DNA from: JBNLAN01 sp050302175
GTDB lineage: Bacteria; Pseudomonadota; Zetaproteobacteria; Mariprofundales; Mariprofundaceae
Assembly (NCBI GenBank): GCA_050302175.1
Contig: JBNLAN010000008.1
Span: forward strand, 62,001-126,000
Direction: 5' to 3'
Length of the DNA: 64,000 nucleotides
The notes below the pieces were generated by a model. It ran no database searches and was not told where the DNA came from. It was given only the letters and a program-made list of their open reading frames with translations. This document shows, piece by piece, positions 32,479 to 42,119 of this stretch; the stretch's first letter is position 1; every line of letters starts with the position of its first letter. Made by a program: the position numbers and the translations under genes.

Positions 32479-33680
32479 CGAATCAATTCGTTCATTTCGA
32501 TAATCGGCAACAGAATTGCCAGCGCCAAAGCTCCCACCACCAGCGCCATCAACAGCACCAGCACCGGCTCCAGCACAGTGAGCATACGTTTGAGATTCCG
32601 TGCAATCTCCTGCTCGAAGGTTTGCGCCACTTTCAGCAACATGCGGTCAAGCGTACCGCTCTGCTCACCCACCGCAATCAGCCGGGTAGCAAGATGCGGA
32701 AAATAACCGCCTATTTTCAGAGCTTCGGATAAGTTGCCCCCTTCGCGCAAGGTTTCACGTGCCTGCTCGGCTATTTCTCGCACTGGCAGCAAGCCGAGAC
32801 TTTGCGTGGCAATATACATGGCCGACAGTGTAGGCACGCCACCGGAAAGCAACATCCCCAGCGTATGTGAAAACCTTGCCGCTTCAGTTTTACTCAACAG
32901 CGTGCGCACACCGGGGACACGTAATAGCAACCGATCGCGGCGATATTTGAACTTGGGATTGCGCAGCAATACCCGGTAAGCGATACCCAGCCCAACCAGC
33001 ACCAACAACACGTAGATGCCGTCATCCCGCAAAAATGCTGATATCGAGATCATCACCTCGGTTAACCACGGAAGATTACTGCCCGCGCGCTCGAATACCG
33101 TCACTACCTGCGGCACCACCACAGTCAGAAGAAACACCATCACCAGCAGTCCAAAGCCCATAATAATGGCCGGATACAGTGTCGCTGAGAGAAGATCCTG
33201 CCGCATGCGGTCACGGTGCTCGAGCAGATCAGCCAGACGCAGCGCCACCGATTCGAGCTGGCCGGTCTCCTCGCCTGCCGCCACCATATTGTAGACCACC
33301 TCATTGAACCCCTGGTTTTTTAACCCTGCCGCCAGCGAACCGCCCTCCAGCACTTGCTGGCGAATGGCTGCCACCACGCGCCGCGCACGACGATTCTCCA
33401 TACCATCCGCAATCGAATCCAGCGCATCGGTCAGCGTCATCCCTGCCCCGAATAGTGTTGCCAGCTGCTGTAAAAAGGTGGTGGTCTCCACAGCATTGAG
33501 GTGACCTCTGCCGCAGGATGCCGCACCTTCGCTCTGCTTGTGTTCGACCTGTTGCAGCTGGCGCGGCACCAGTTGCTGAAGCTTTAAAAGTTTGCGTGCT
33601 GCACGCTCGGAATCCGCCTCGATTTCACCGGCTATCTTTTTACCGCGGGCATTAATGGCCTGATACGCAAAGAGTCCCAT
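32475..33680 (-). CDS. gspF: Type II secretion system inner-membrane platform protein F
   Basis: Polytopic platform protein that contacts the ATPase and pseudopilus. The 401-residue protein has two homologous cytoplasmic halves, each followed by membrane segments. Conserved motifs include TTFLQQLATLFGAGMTLTDAL, GEETGQLESVALRLAD and a matching GEQSGTLDRMLLKVA in the second half. The N-terminus GLFAYQAINARGKKIAGEIE is typical of GspF/PilC. It starts 3 bases behind gspE and overlaps the next gene by four bases. Confidence 0.96.
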   Translation of the reverse strand: MGLFAYQAINARGKKIAGEIEADSERAARKLLKLQQLVPRQLQQVEHKQSEGAASCGRGHLNAVETTTFLQQLATLFGAGMTLTDALDSIADGMENRRARRVVAAIRQQVLEGGSLAAGLKNQGFNEVVYNMVAAGEETGQLESVALRLADLLEHRDRMRQDLLSATLYPAIIMGFGLLVMVFLLTVVVPQVVTVFERAGSNLPWLTEVMISISAFLRDDGIYVLLVLVGLGIAYRVLLRNPKFKYRRDRLLLRVPGVRTLLSKTEAARFSHTLGMLLSGGVPTLSAMYIATQSLGLLPVREIAEQARETLREGGNLSEALKIGGYFPHLATRLIAVGEQSGTLDRMLLKVAQTFEQEIARNLKRMLTVLEPVLVLLMALVVGALALAILLPIIEMNELIR

Positions 33681-33683
33681 GCA

Positions 33684-35228
33684 CTAATCCTGTACGACAA
33701 CGGCATCGGCGCGCGTTACTCGCACCACCTCATCCACGGTCGTCAAACCTGCTGCCACATGACGTGCACCATCCTGCCGGAGACTCAACATTCCCTCTTT
33801 CTGGGCCAGCTTGCGCATAGCCTGCAAGCCCTTGCCATCGTGGATGGCGGTGCGCATCGCATCCGAAACCTTTGTCATCTCGTAGATACCGATTCGACCA
33901 TGATAACCGGTCTGCATACAAGTATCGCAGCCAACGGCATCATAGATATGCCCGACTTGATCAAAGAGGGAGGCATCCACTCCGAGCACTTCGATATCGT
34001 CAGGCCGAATTTTCCGCTCCTGCTTGCAGTGGTTGCAAAGCTGACGCACCAGGCGTTGCGCCTGCACCATCGCCAGCGAGGAGGCCACAAGATAGGGCTC
34101 GATGCCCATATCATGCAGGCGCATAATGGCGGAAAGCGCATCATTGGTATGCAGCGTGGAAAATACCAGATGCCCGGTGAGACTGGCCTGAATAGCAATC
34201 TCCGCCGTTTCAAGATCGCGAATCTCACCGATCATCACGATATCGGGATCCTGACGCAGAATGGAGCGCAAACCTTCGGCAAAACTGACCCCGATTTTCG
34301 GCTGCACCTGCATCTGCCCCACATGATCAAGCTGATACTCGATCGGATCCTCGATGGTCATCACATTGTGGTTCTTGCGATCCACCTGCATCAGCGCCGC
34401 ATACAGTGTGGTGCTCTTGCCTGAACCGGTTGGGCCGGTCACCAGCACAATGCCGTGTGGCGAAGCGACCGTTTCGCGCATTATCTCCATCTGCGCTTCA
34501 CTCATACCCAGTTCGGCAAGCGTCAAAATACGTGCGCCGCGATCAAGCAGTCGCATCACCACACGCTCTCCAAATGCGGTCGGAAGCAGGGATACGCGCA
34601 CATCCACTTCGCGTCCGGCAATTTTTACCCGAAACCGCCCATCCTGCGGATGCCGCTTCTCGGCAATATCCAGCCCTGCCATGACCTTGATGCGACTGGT
34701 AATCGCCGCCTGCACACGCTTGGGCGGCTGCACTACCGTATGCAACACGCCATCGACACGAAACCGGACCAGCACCTCTTTCTCAAAGGGTTCAATATGG
34801 ATATCACTGGCGCGCTCTTTCAAAGCCTGCGAAATCAGCGTATTGACCAGCCGAATAACCGGCGCCTCATCCTCGGACTCCAGCAGATCGCCGACCTCCT
34901 CGAGCTCACGGGAGAGGCTGTGCTCATCATCCATGTCTTCCAGCATCTGCTCGGCAGAGGCTTGCGCCATATCGAACACACGATTGAGCTCGACCAGAAT
35001 CGTCTCGGACGGAGCAAGCACAGGTTCCACCTCCAGCCCGAACACGCGCCGCATATCGTCCATGAGCGCCCAAGGCCAGTCACCTTCATCGGGCACAGCC
35101 AGCATGATGGCATCCGACAACTCGCTCTTTAGCGGCAGCACGGGGCCTTGCCTGAGCGCCGCAAGCGAAAAGTGCAGGGCGCGCTCATGATCAACCTGCT
35201 CACTCGCAATACGGGCAATATGCTGCAT
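33684..35228 (-). CDS. gspE: Type II secretion system ATPase E
   Basis: Hexameric ATPase that powers pseudopilus growth. The 514-residue protein has a variable N-terminal domain (about 1-120), the ERASDIHIEPFEKEVLVRFR segment, Walker A GPTGSGKST, the Asp box TIEDPIEYQ, Walker B DPDIVMIGEIRD and the His box LTGHLVFSTLHTND. A tetracysteine zinc site is formed by CNHC and CDTC. The start overlaps the gspD stop as TGATG. Confidence 0.97.
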   Translation of the reverse strand: MQHIARIASEQVDHERALHFSLAALRQGPVLPLKSELSDAIMLAVPDEGDWPWALMDDMRRVFGLEVEPVLAPSETILVELNRVFDMAQASAEQMLEDMDDEHSLSRELEEVGDLLESEDEAPVIRLVNTLISQALKERASDIHIEPFEKEVLVRFRVDGVLHTVVQPPKRVQAAITSRIKVMAGLDIAEKRHPQDGRFRVKIAGREVDVRVSLLPTAFGERVVMRLLDRGARILTLAELGMSEAQMEIMRETVASPHGIVLVTGPTGSGKSTTLYAALMQVDRKNHNVMTIEDPIEYQLDHVGQMQVQPKIGVSFAEGLRSILRQDPDIVMIGEIRDLETAEIAIQASLTGHLVFSTLHTNDALSAIMRLHDMGIEPYLVASSLAMVQAQRLVRQLCNHCKQERKIRPDDIEVLGVDASLFDQVGHIYDAVGCDTCMQTGYHGRIGIYEMTKVSDAMRTAIHDGKGLQAMRKLAQKEGMLSLRQDGARHVAAGLTTVDEVVRVTRADAVVVQD

Positions 35229-37201
35229 CAGGGTTTGGCGGCTTCCGCTCCGCCATTTGGCGCAGATTGCTCAGGCTTGAAGTCTTCTGGTAGCGATGAT
35301 TTGTGATCCGGGAAAATAATCGTCCCCTGCGGGCCGGGCTTCTCGTACAGCCCTTTGATATTCAGGTACTTCTCCTGCGTGATGGTTTGCATATCCGACT
35401 CGGAGTGAATAATACGCGGTCGCAGAAACACCATGAGATTGACCTTGCGCGTGCTGTTCTGGGTGCTTTTGAAAAGCTCGCCGATCAGAGGCACTGCCCC
35501 GAAACACGGTACCTGACGCACAGTCGCCGTGGTATCTTCACGCATCAGTCCACCCAGCACCAGCATCTGATTATCCCGCGCCAAGGCCACGGTCTTCACC
35601 GAGCGCTTATTGGTAATCAGATCTGTCGCACCCGCTGTCGGATCAGTACTGATGCTGGAAACCTCCTGAAAAATCTCCAGTCGCACGCTGTTACCCTCGG
35701 AGATCTGTGGCGTCACCTTGAGTGTCAGACCAATATCCTTACGCTCAATGGTCTGGAATGGGTTGGAAATGCCGCCCTGTGTCGAATTCTGCCCGGTCAC
35801 GAACGGAACATTCTGCCCGACGACGATCTCCGCCTCCTCATTATCCATGGCAACGATATTTGGCGTGGAGAGCACATTGGCATCGCCCGTAGTTTCCAAT
35901 GCCTGCACCAGTGAACCGATACTCACCGTGCCGGCCGCCAGCGAGCCCTGCAGCAAACCAACAGTTAAGCCGGGCTGTAATGCCCCGGCCACGGCCAGCG
36001 TGGTATCGGTTCCTGCCGGGGCTGCCGCCACTGCTGACCCAACCCCCTGCACGGCCCCATAATTCTGTCCGCCAACCACACTATACTGGCCCTGCTTGAT
36101 ATCTTTACCGGCAAACCATTCGATTCCAAGCTGCTCACCAACATTCCCGGTCACCTCTACAATCAGCGCCTCAATCAGAACCTGCAGACGCCGGATATCC
36201 AGCCGATCGACGATCTGGTTCACGGCCTGCACATCGCCGCTATCCGCCGTGATCAACAGCGCATTGGTCGCCGGATCCGCAACAACCTTGACCGTACCCG
36301 TGAACAACGGCTTGGAGCCCGGCGCTGCCGCCGATCCCGGCGTTTGGCCACTGACCAGTTCGTTCAGCACTTTGGCGATATCCTCGGCATTGGCATGTTT
36401 AAGATAGCGCACGTGCAAACGGCCAGAATCCGCTTGGGGGGAAATATCCAGCTTTTCAACCACTTCGGCAATTTCGTTACCAACCTGCGCAGCAGCAACC
36501 ACCACCAGCACATTGCCGGGCTGATGTGCCATCACCTTCACACTATTCGGCGAGCCCGGTGCACCACCACCTGCATACAGACTGGTCAGAGTCGATGCCA
36601 ACTTATCCGCTGAGGCGTATTTAAGCGGGAACAACCGCACACCGATTGCATCCTTACGGTCCACCAGCTTGAGAATCTTCTGGATGCGGCGAATATTGCT
36701 GACTGCATCCGTAAGCAGGAGCATATTGCCATCCGGGTATGCCACCAGATGACTGTTTGGCGATACCAACGGGCGTAGTAATGCGACCAATTGTTGCGCA
36801 TTGGCATGCTTGATACGAATAACTTGCGTCACCGTGGCATCGTTGTCTCCTGTCTGCCCCGTCATCACCGGACCAGCTTTCTGCTTGCTCTCGGCCCTCG
36901 GCACGATCTTCACCACCGCTCCGCTCTCCACCGCATCGAAACCGTTCACCTCCAGCACGGAGAGAAACACATCGTAGGCCTGCTTTTCGGATATTGGGGT
37001 GGGGGAAATAATGGTCACCGAGCCCTTCACACGATTATCAACCAAAAAGTTTTTGCCAGAAAAACCGGAGACAAACTCAATAAAGGCACGAATATCGGCA
37101 TTCTTGAAATTCAGCGTGACTTCCTGGGCCAATGCAGACATTGGCAACAGAAGCGCCAACACAATAACCGCCATACGCAGATGCAAAGATTTCAAGAGCA
37201 C
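35228..37201 (-). CDS. gspD: Type II secretion system secretin D
   Basis: Outer-membrane channel of the type II system. From GTG 37201 (GGAGG seven bases upstream) the protein has 657 residues: a signal peptide ending SALAQ, then N0 (VTLNFKNADIRAFIEFVSG) and repeated N1-N3 domains (VIRIKHANAQQLVALLRPL; VRYLKHANAEDIAKVLNEL). The secretin core has VLSTPNIVAMDNEEAEIVVG and VPFVTG. The C-terminal segment after the barrel has a Pro/Gly-rich tail. A GTG two codons further upstream is too close to the Shine-Dalgarno. Confidence 0.96.
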   Translation of the reverse strand: MLLKSLHLRMAVIVLALLLPMSALAQEVTLNFKNADIRAFIEFVSGFSGKNFLVDNRVKGSVTIISPTPISEKQAYDVFLSVLEVNGFDAVESGAVVKIVPRAESKQKAGPVMTGQTGDNDATVTQVIRIKHANAQQLVALLRPLVSPNSHLVAYPDGNMLLLTDAVSNIRRIQKILKLVDRKDAIGVRLFPLKYASADKLASTLTSLYAGGGAPGSPNSVKVMAHQPGNVLVVVAAAQVGNEIAEVVEKLDISPQADSGRLHVRYLKHANAEDIAKVLNELVSGQTPGSAAAPGSKPLFTGTVKVVADPATNALLITADSGDVQAVNQIVDRLDIRRLQVLIEALIVEVTGNVGEQLGIEWFAGKDIKQGQYSVVGGQNYGAVQGVGSAVAAAPAGTDTTLAVAGALQPGLTVGLLQGSLAAGTVSIGSLVQALETTGDANVLSTPNIVAMDNEEAEIVVGQNVPFVTGQNSTQGGISNPFQTIERKDIGLTLKVTPQISEGNSVRLEIFQEVSSISTDPTAGATDLITNKRSVKTVALARDNQMLVLGGLMREDTTATVRQVPCFGAVPLIGELFKSTQNSTRKVNLMVFLRPRIIHSESDMQTITQEKYLNIKGLYEKPGPQGTIIFPDHKSSLPEDFKPEQSAPNGGAEAAKP

Positions 37202-37216
37202 TCCCACGCCTCCAAC

Positions 37217-38077
37217 TTAATGCACCACATATTGCACCTGTTGCGGCACCCCTGCACGTATCAATTCGATTGAGATCGTTGGAGCATTCTGCAGTTCGTT
37301 ATACATGGTCATAGCCTGTTGTGGGCTGCTGACCATACGACCGTTAACCTTGCTGATAATATCACCATTCTGCAGGCCGATTTCCGCATACAGCGAACCC
37401 GGAACGATATCGTTAATCATGAATCCTTTGGATTTGCCGTTTTCAAAATGTGGTACCACGCGCGCCTGCGACAACAATGTCGGTAAGTCTCGTGTCTGCC
37501 TCTGCAGATTGCTGCGGGAGAGTTCGCGCTTTCCCACCACACCCGAAGCGCGCGGCAAACTTGGCGCAGGTGTAAACCCAGGCATCGCCCCGGATTTCTG
37601 AATCGATATACGCTCCAGTTTACCGCCGTTGTCGACAACGATGGCATCGGCCTCAACCGATTGCAGCATCACTCCGGGCTGAACCTGCTCCTCAACATAG
37701 ACCACGCGTTGATGTTTACCTGAGGCGAGCTTAATAATCGCAGCAGAATTACCGCCGGCGACAACCGTTCCAAGCAGCTTCAAATCGAGCCTGCTTGGTG
37801 CGACCACCTTCTCCACAACCACTGGAGCATGTTCATCCGGCTTTTTATACTCGCCAAACAGGGGGGTGGCGGTCAGCAGCGAGAGATCGACAGTAGCTTT
37901 CTCCCCCTGCATATCAAACACCGCTCCTGGCAAAGTGGGCTTGGCGGGTGAAGAGACCAGTGCACCAGCCACCACCCATGCCATAGCACCCACCAGCAGC
38001 ACCTCTGTTAACAGTGGCGCCTTCTCCCCGGATAGCTTTCCCAATAAATTTTGCGAAAGATTCTGAATGTTTAGCAA
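37217..38077 (-). CDS. gspC: Type II secretion system protein C (PDZ type)
   Basis: Bitopic protein that couples the inner-membrane platform to the secretin. The protein has a membrane helix (TEVLLVGAMAWVVAGALV), a homology region with TATPLFGEYKK and DLKLLGTVVAG, and a C-terminal PDZ domain (SLYAEIGLQNGDIISKVNGR). The start is uncertain: no ATG is available. TTG 38077 (286 residues) lies behind GGAGG at 11 bases; TTG 38098 would place that GGAGG inside the gene. First gene of the gspC-D-E-F-x-x-G-H-I-J-K-L-M-N operon. Confidence 0.9.
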   Translation of the reverse strand: MLNIQNLSQNLLGKLSGEKAPLLTEVLLVGAMAWVVAGALVSSPAKPTLPGAVFDMQGEKATVDLSLLTATPLFGEYKKPDEHAPVVVEKVVAPSRLDLKLLGTVVAGGNSAAIIKLASGKHQRVVYVEEQVQPGVMLQSVEADAIVVDNGGKLERISIQKSGAMPGFTPAPSLPRASGVVGKRELSRSNLQRQTRDLPTLLSQARVVPHFENGKSKGFMINDIVPGSLYAEIGLQNGDIISKVNGRMVSSPQQAMTMYNELQNAPTISIELIRAGVPQQVQYVVH

Positions 38078-38183
38078 AACTCGCCCGTCCTCCGGCAACC
38101 CGTATGCAATCCCGCGTAAACCCTATATGTAACCATTCATAGGCAAACGACCCGCTGCCAGGACGAACTTCTACCTGATTCCA

Positions 38184-38966
38184 CTACCAGATTCCAGCAA
38201 CCCCCAACGAAACGGCCTGCCAGCGGTTTTCCGGCCAGTGCCCAATTGCTGTAGTTTCACCACCAAGCCGCCGCATGCGGTAGCTACCATAAAGACTCAG
38301 GTGTGAAGAGGCAAACCACTCAATGCGTGCCATGGCAGCAAAGCCTTTCTTCGAACGAAAGTTTCCGGCCAGGGGATTTTCGGTCTTTATCCTTACAGGC
38401 GCCGCCACTTCAAGAGTCGTTGCGAGATCAGGGCCACGCTGGTTACGTGAGTAGATATTCAGCCCCACCCAGTTCACACGCACCGTTTCTGCAACAGGCT
38501 CACCCGCAACCGGAGTTGGCACACCGTTCACCACAAAAGCTGAACGTTTCTGCACATGCTGCATATAGCTACTCCACACTCCGAACCGCACACGCTTAAA
38601 GGCATAGGCAAGCTCTCCTCGTGTTTCCCACTCAGCCACTTTGAAACTGTTCGTCTGTTGTGAAATCGCTGTCGTCCATTGCTCCTTACGACTCTTAAGC
38701 GATGACAAGCCGCGCAGATCCAGCGACCATCGCCAGCCAGTTTTAGTATCTGAAAAGCCGCCATCCATCGCCAGCCGGGACTCAACACCCCAGCCCTGCA
38801 CTTTCGAGCTAAGCGGCGTACTTGCAAAGCCCGGGATGGCCCCGGCACTCTCGGAATAGGACCACCACACTGGCGCCACATCGAGCTTCAGTTCCATAGC
38901 CTGGGCAGGCGCAGCCATACAGCCGAGCAACATGAGCACGCCTGTCCAGCGACTCAGAACAGCCAT
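38184..38966 (-). CDS. Outer-membrane beta-barrel protein, unrecognised
   Basis: The 260-residue protein has a signal peptide (cleavage after AQA) and an amphipathic alternating pattern throughout. Examples are KLDVAPVWWSYSES, GWRWSLDLRGL and HLSLYGSYRMRRLGG; the C-terminus VSLGVAGIW has a terminal Trp preceded by hydrophobic residues, as in barrels recognised by the Bam machinery. It starts inside the end of leuD (13-base overlap), so its translation is tied to leuD, and lies upstream of the type II operon. I cannot name a family; an MtrB/PioB-like or generic DUF barrel is possible. Confidence 0.7.
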   Translation of the reverse strand: MAVLSRWTGVLMLLGCMAAPAQAMELKLDVAPVWWSYSESAGAIPGFASTPLSSKVQGWGVESRLAMDGGFSDTKTGWRWSLDLRGLSSLKSRKEQWTTAISQQTNSFKVAEWETRGELAYAFKRVRFGVWSSYMQHVQKRSAFVVNGVPTPVAGEPVAETVRVNWVGLNIYSRNQRGPDLATTLEVAAPVRIKTENPLAGNFRSKKGFAAMARIEWFASSHLSLYGSYRMRRLGGETTAIGHWPENRWQAVSLGVAGIW

Positions 38967-39589
38967 GCAGCCTCCTGCGCCCGACGCGCCTCATAAGCAC
39001 GAATATCGTCGGCATCGGCCAGCGTCAGGCCGATATCGTCCAACCCCTCCAGCAAACAATGCTTGCGGAACTCATCGATATCAAAAGAGAAACTCTGCCC
39101 CGAAGGCGTAATCACCGTCTGTGCCTGCAGATCGATATTCAGGCGATAACCCTCGGCCGCTGCACATTCTCGGAACAGCTGATCCATATCTGCCTCGCTC
39201 AGAATGATCGGCAAGATGCCATTCTTGAAACAGTTGTTGTAGAAGATATCGGCAAAACTCGGCGCAATAATGCAACGAAAGCCAAAATCAAGCAGCGCCC
39301 ATGGCGCATGCTCGCGGGATGAACCGCAACCGAAATTCTCACGCGCCAACAACACCTCGGCACCCTGATAACGCGGCTGATTCAAAACGAAGTCCGCTCT
39401 CTTCGGACGGTTCGTGCAATCCATGCCCGGCTGCCCGATATCCTCATAACGCCATTCGTCGAACAGATATGGGCCGAAGCCTGTACGCTTAATCGATTTA
39501 AGGAACTGCTTCGGAATAATGGCATCAGTGTCCACATTGGCGCGATCCAGCGGTACCACCAGCCCGTTCATAGTTGTAAAAACTTCCAT
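38954..39589 (-). CDS. leuD: 3-isopropylmalate dehydratase small subunit
   Basis: With LeuC, isomerises 2- to 3-isopropylmalate in leucine synthesis. The 211-residue protein has VDTDAIIPKQFLKSIKRTGF and the swivelling-domain motif ENFGCGSSREHAPWALLDFG. ATG 39589 is chosen over the preceding GTG because AGGAG lies six bases upstream. It follows leuC by 15 bases. leuA and leuB are not in the window. Confidence 0.97.
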   Translation of the reverse strand: MEVFTTMNGLVVPLDRANVDTDAIIPKQFLKSIKRTGFGPYLFDEWRYEDIGQPGMDCTNRPKRADFVLNQPRYQGAEVLLARENFGCGSSREHAPWALLDFGFRCIIAPSFADIFYNNCFKNGILPIILSEADMDQLFRECAAAEGYRLNIDLQAQTVITPSGQSFSFDIDEFRKHCLLEGLDDIGLTLADADDIRAYEARRAQEAAWLF

Positions 39590-39604
39590 CACAAACTCCT
39601 GTTC

Positions 39605-41005
39605 TTAAATCTTTCGCACATCAACAAAGTGGCCGGCAATCGCCGCTGCCGCCGCCATAGCCGGACTCACCAGATGCGTACGCCCTCCGTAGCCCTGCCG
39701 CCCTTCGAAATTGCGGTTGCTGGTCGAGGCACAGCGTTCGCCCGGCTCCAGCCGATCCGCATTCATGGCCAGACACATCGAGCAACCTGACTCACGCCAC
39801 TCGAAACCTGCCTCGGTGAAAATTTTGTCCAGCCCTTCGGCTTCCGCCTGCTGCTTCACCAGACCGGACCCCGGCACCGCCATGGCAAGCTTCACGTTCG
39901 CAGCTACTTTATGTCCCTGAACGATCTCGGCAGCAGCACGGAAATCCTCGATACGACCGTTGGTGCAGGAGCCGATAAACACTTTATCGATGGCAATCTT
40001 CTCAATCGGCGTACCTGCTTCCAGCCCCATATATTCGAAGGCACGCTGCCAGCCGGAGCGCTGCACATCATCCTTGGCATCGGCGAGCTGCGGTACGCTT
40101 CCCGTTACCGGCACCACCATCTCCGGGCTCGTACCCCAACTAACCTGCGGCACGATATCAGCCGCCTGTAAATTCAGCTCGGCATCGAATTTAGCATCGG
40201 CATCCGAGTGCAATTGTTGCCAGGTGGCAACTGCCTTTTCCCATACCTCACCCTTCGGCGCGAAAGGACGGCCTTTCACGTATTCAATAGTCTTTTCATC
40301 GACCGCCACCATGCCGCAGCGCGCACCCGCCTCAATGGCCATATTGCACAGGCTCATGCGCCCTTCCATGGAGAGCCCGCGGATCGCCTCACCCGCGAAC
40401 TCAACAGCAAAGCCCGTGCCACCCGCGGTACCAATTTTTCCAATGATGTAGAGTGCCACATCCTTGCCGGTAATCCCCTTCGGCAACGCTCCATCCACAT
40501 TGATGCGCATCACCTTCGGCTTTTTCTGGATCAGGCACTGCGTCGCCAGCACATGCTCGACTTCAGAAGTTCCAATGCCCATGGCAATCGCCCCAAAAGC
40601 ACCGTGCGTGGCAGTGTGCGAATCGCCGCACACCACGGTCATGCCCGGCAATGTCAGCCCCTGCTCCGGACCGATCACGTGCACAATGCCCTGACGCACA
40701 TCAGCCATGTCGAACTCCATGATGCCGAATTCCCGACAGTTAGCGTCCAGCGCCTCCACCTGCTCGCGCGACACCGGATCGGCAATGCCGTTCGCCCGGT
40801 CCACGGTCGGCACATTGTGATCCGGTGTTGCAATGGATGCCGATACCCGCCACGGCTTACGGCCAGCAATGCGCAGCCCTTCAAAGGCCTGCGGGCTGGT
40901 CACTTCATGAATCAGCTGGCGATCGATATAGAGCAGGGTCGAACCGGTGTCGTACTCACGCACCACATGCTGCTCCCAAACCTTGTCAAACAGTGTTTTC
41001 GCCAT
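39605..41005 (-). CDS. leuC: 3-isopropylmalate dehydratase large subunit
   Basis: Aconitase-family subunit that holds the [4Fe-4S] cluster. The 466 residues match the family length exactly. Cluster cysteines are found in VFIGSCTNGRIEDFR and GCSMCLAMN, with VVCGDSHTATHGAFGA near residue 125-140. The start ATG 41005 has AGGGAG upstream. Expression is probably controlled from the A+T-rich region shared with the divergent LysR gene. Confidence 0.98.
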   Translation of the reverse strand: MAKTLFDKVWEQHVVREYDTGSTLLYIDRQLIHEVTSPQAFEGLRIAGRKPWRVSASIATPDHNVPTVDRANGIADPVSREQVEALDANCREFGIMEFDMADVRQGIVHVIGPEQGLTLPGMTVVCGDSHTATHGAFGAIAMGIGTSEVEHVLATQCLIQKKPKVMRINVDGALPKGITGKDVALYIIGKIGTAGGTGFAVEFAGEAIRGLSMEGRMSLCNMAIEAGARCGMVAVDEKTIEYVKGRPFAPKGEVWEKAVATWQQLHSDADAKFDAELNLQAADIVPQVSWGTSPEMVVPVTGSVPQLADAKDDVQRSGWQRAFEYMGLEAGTPIEKIAIDKVFIGSCTNGRIEDFRAAAEIVQGHKVAANVKLAMAVPGSGLVKQQAEAEGLDKIFTEAGFEWRESGCSMCLAMNADRLEPGERCASTSNRNFEGRQGYGGRTHLVSPAMAAAAAIAGHFVDVRKI

Positions 41006-41088
41006 TCTCAACTCCCTCTCAAGGCCTTCCCAAAGCAAACAATCGTGCCTTGGTGCCAGCTACCATACCAGCGCGGCATGCCTTCATT

Positions 41089-41117
41089 TATATATGCTCA
41101 ATCATATATGCCAACAA
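41089..41117 (-). promoter_or_regulatory. Probable promoter of leuC-leuD
   Basis: TTGTTG (41112-41117, minus strand), 17 bases, TATATA (41089-41094). The gap between leuC and the LysR gene is markedly A+T-rich here. Confidence 0.5.
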
Positions 41118-41122
41118 ATATT

Positions 41123-41140
41123 AATAAATAGACATTTATT
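41123..41140. promoter_or_regulatory. Candidate LysR-type operator
   Basis: A perfect inverted repeat, AATAAAT-AGAC-ATTTATT, just upstream of the leuC -35 box and 24 bases before the LysR start. It contains a T-N11-A core and is well placed for a divergently transcribed LysR-type regulator. The direct repeat CATATATGC-like pair lies next to it (41089-41110). Confidence 0.45.
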
Positions 41141-41163
41141 ACATTCTATGTTGAGATTTCCTC

Positions 41164-42066
41164 ATGCATAATCCGAGGTCTGTTTCGCTCAATGCTCTGC
41201 GCGCCTTTGCCGCTGCAGGTCGCCACCTGAACCTGGCGGCGGCTGCAGGCGAACTCTTTGTTACCCCATCGGCACTAAGCCACCAGATCAAGGCGCTGGA
41301 AGCAACGCTTGGCATACAGCTTTTCGAGCGCCATAAAAAAGGCCTAAAGCTCACCACGCAGGGCGAACAGCTGCTTGGGCCGATAACAACTGCCTTCGAA
41401 CAAATTGAGCAGGCGCTCACGCAACTGAGTCGCCCACCGCGCGAAGGCAGCCTGCATATCAGCATGCTCTCCACCTTCGCCATGCGCTGGTTTATTCCTC
41501 GCCTGGCCCGCTTTCAGAGCCAGAATCCCGAGATCAATGTGCGCATCGCCACCTCGGTCACACCGGTGGACTTTGAGCGGGAAGATATGGATTGCGCCAT
41601 CCGCTTTGGGCGCGGTAACTGGCCGGGATTGGTTGCCGTGGAGCTTTTCTCCGAACGGCTCGCCCCCTTCTGCAGCCCACAACTGGCAACGGCTGAGAAG
41701 CCGCTGGAGAAGCCGGAGGATCTCGTGCAACAGCGGCTACTGGCCGCCCGTCTGCGCCCGGATGACTGGCGCATATGGCTCTCCGCCTCAGGGCTGGAGA
41801 AGCTGGCAATACAACCACCCGTAGAATATGAAACGCGAAACTTCGCCATTCAGGCGGCCATCGATGGCTTAGGCGTGGCGATTGTTGATCCGGCGCTAGT
41901 GGCCGAAGAGGTGCGATCAGGGCGACTCATTCAGCCTTTTGCACAAATTCCCACCAGCCAGGGTGCATATTATTTCGTTTACCCCAAACACATGAAGCCT
42001 TCACCGGAAATCGTTGCGATGAAAAAGTGGCTTCTTGAAGAGGCATCAGAAACTCACACAATGTAA
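41164..42066 (+). CDS. LysR-family transcriptional regulator (GcvA/AmpR group)
   Basis: The 300-residue protein has an N-terminal winged helix-turn-helix (SVSLNALRAFAAAGRHLNLA, then LFVTPSALSHQIKALEATLG) and a substrate-binding domain with MDCAIRFGRGNWPG and GLGVAIVDPALVAEE. These read like the GcvA/AmpR branch. It is divergent from leuCD with 158 bases between starts, the usual setting for a LysR protein that controls its neighbour. Its inducer is unknown; leucine-pathway intermediates are a reasonable guess only. Confidence 0.92.
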   Translation: MHNPRSVSLNALRAFAAAGRHLNLAAAAGELFVTPSALSHQIKALEATLGIQLFERHKKGLKLTTQGEQLLGPITTAFEQIEQALTQLSRPPREGSLHISMLSTFAMRWFIPRLARFQSQNPEINVRIATSVTPVDFEREDMDCAIRFGRGNWPGLVAVELFSERLAPFCSPQLATAEKPLEKPEDLVQQRLLAARLRPDDWRIWLSASGLEKLAIQPPVEYETRNFAIQAAIDGLGVAIVDPALVAEEVRSGRLIQPFAQIPTSQGAYYFVYPKHMKPSPEIVAMKKWLLEEASETHTM

Positions 42067-42119
42067 GAAGCGCTCAGCTGCTCCGACAGATTGTCCAATC
42101 CGGACGAAAGGAGCTTGCC

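Noticed and set aside
34354..35190. 278-codon plus-strand open frame opposite gspE
   Set aside because: Ser/Thr/Arg-rich translation typical of the complement of a real gene; gspE on the other strand is certain.
40208..41131. 307-codon plus-strand open frame opposite leuC
   Set aside because: It is fully antisense to leuC, which has complete family motifs; the translation has no recognisable domain and no Shine-Dalgarno.
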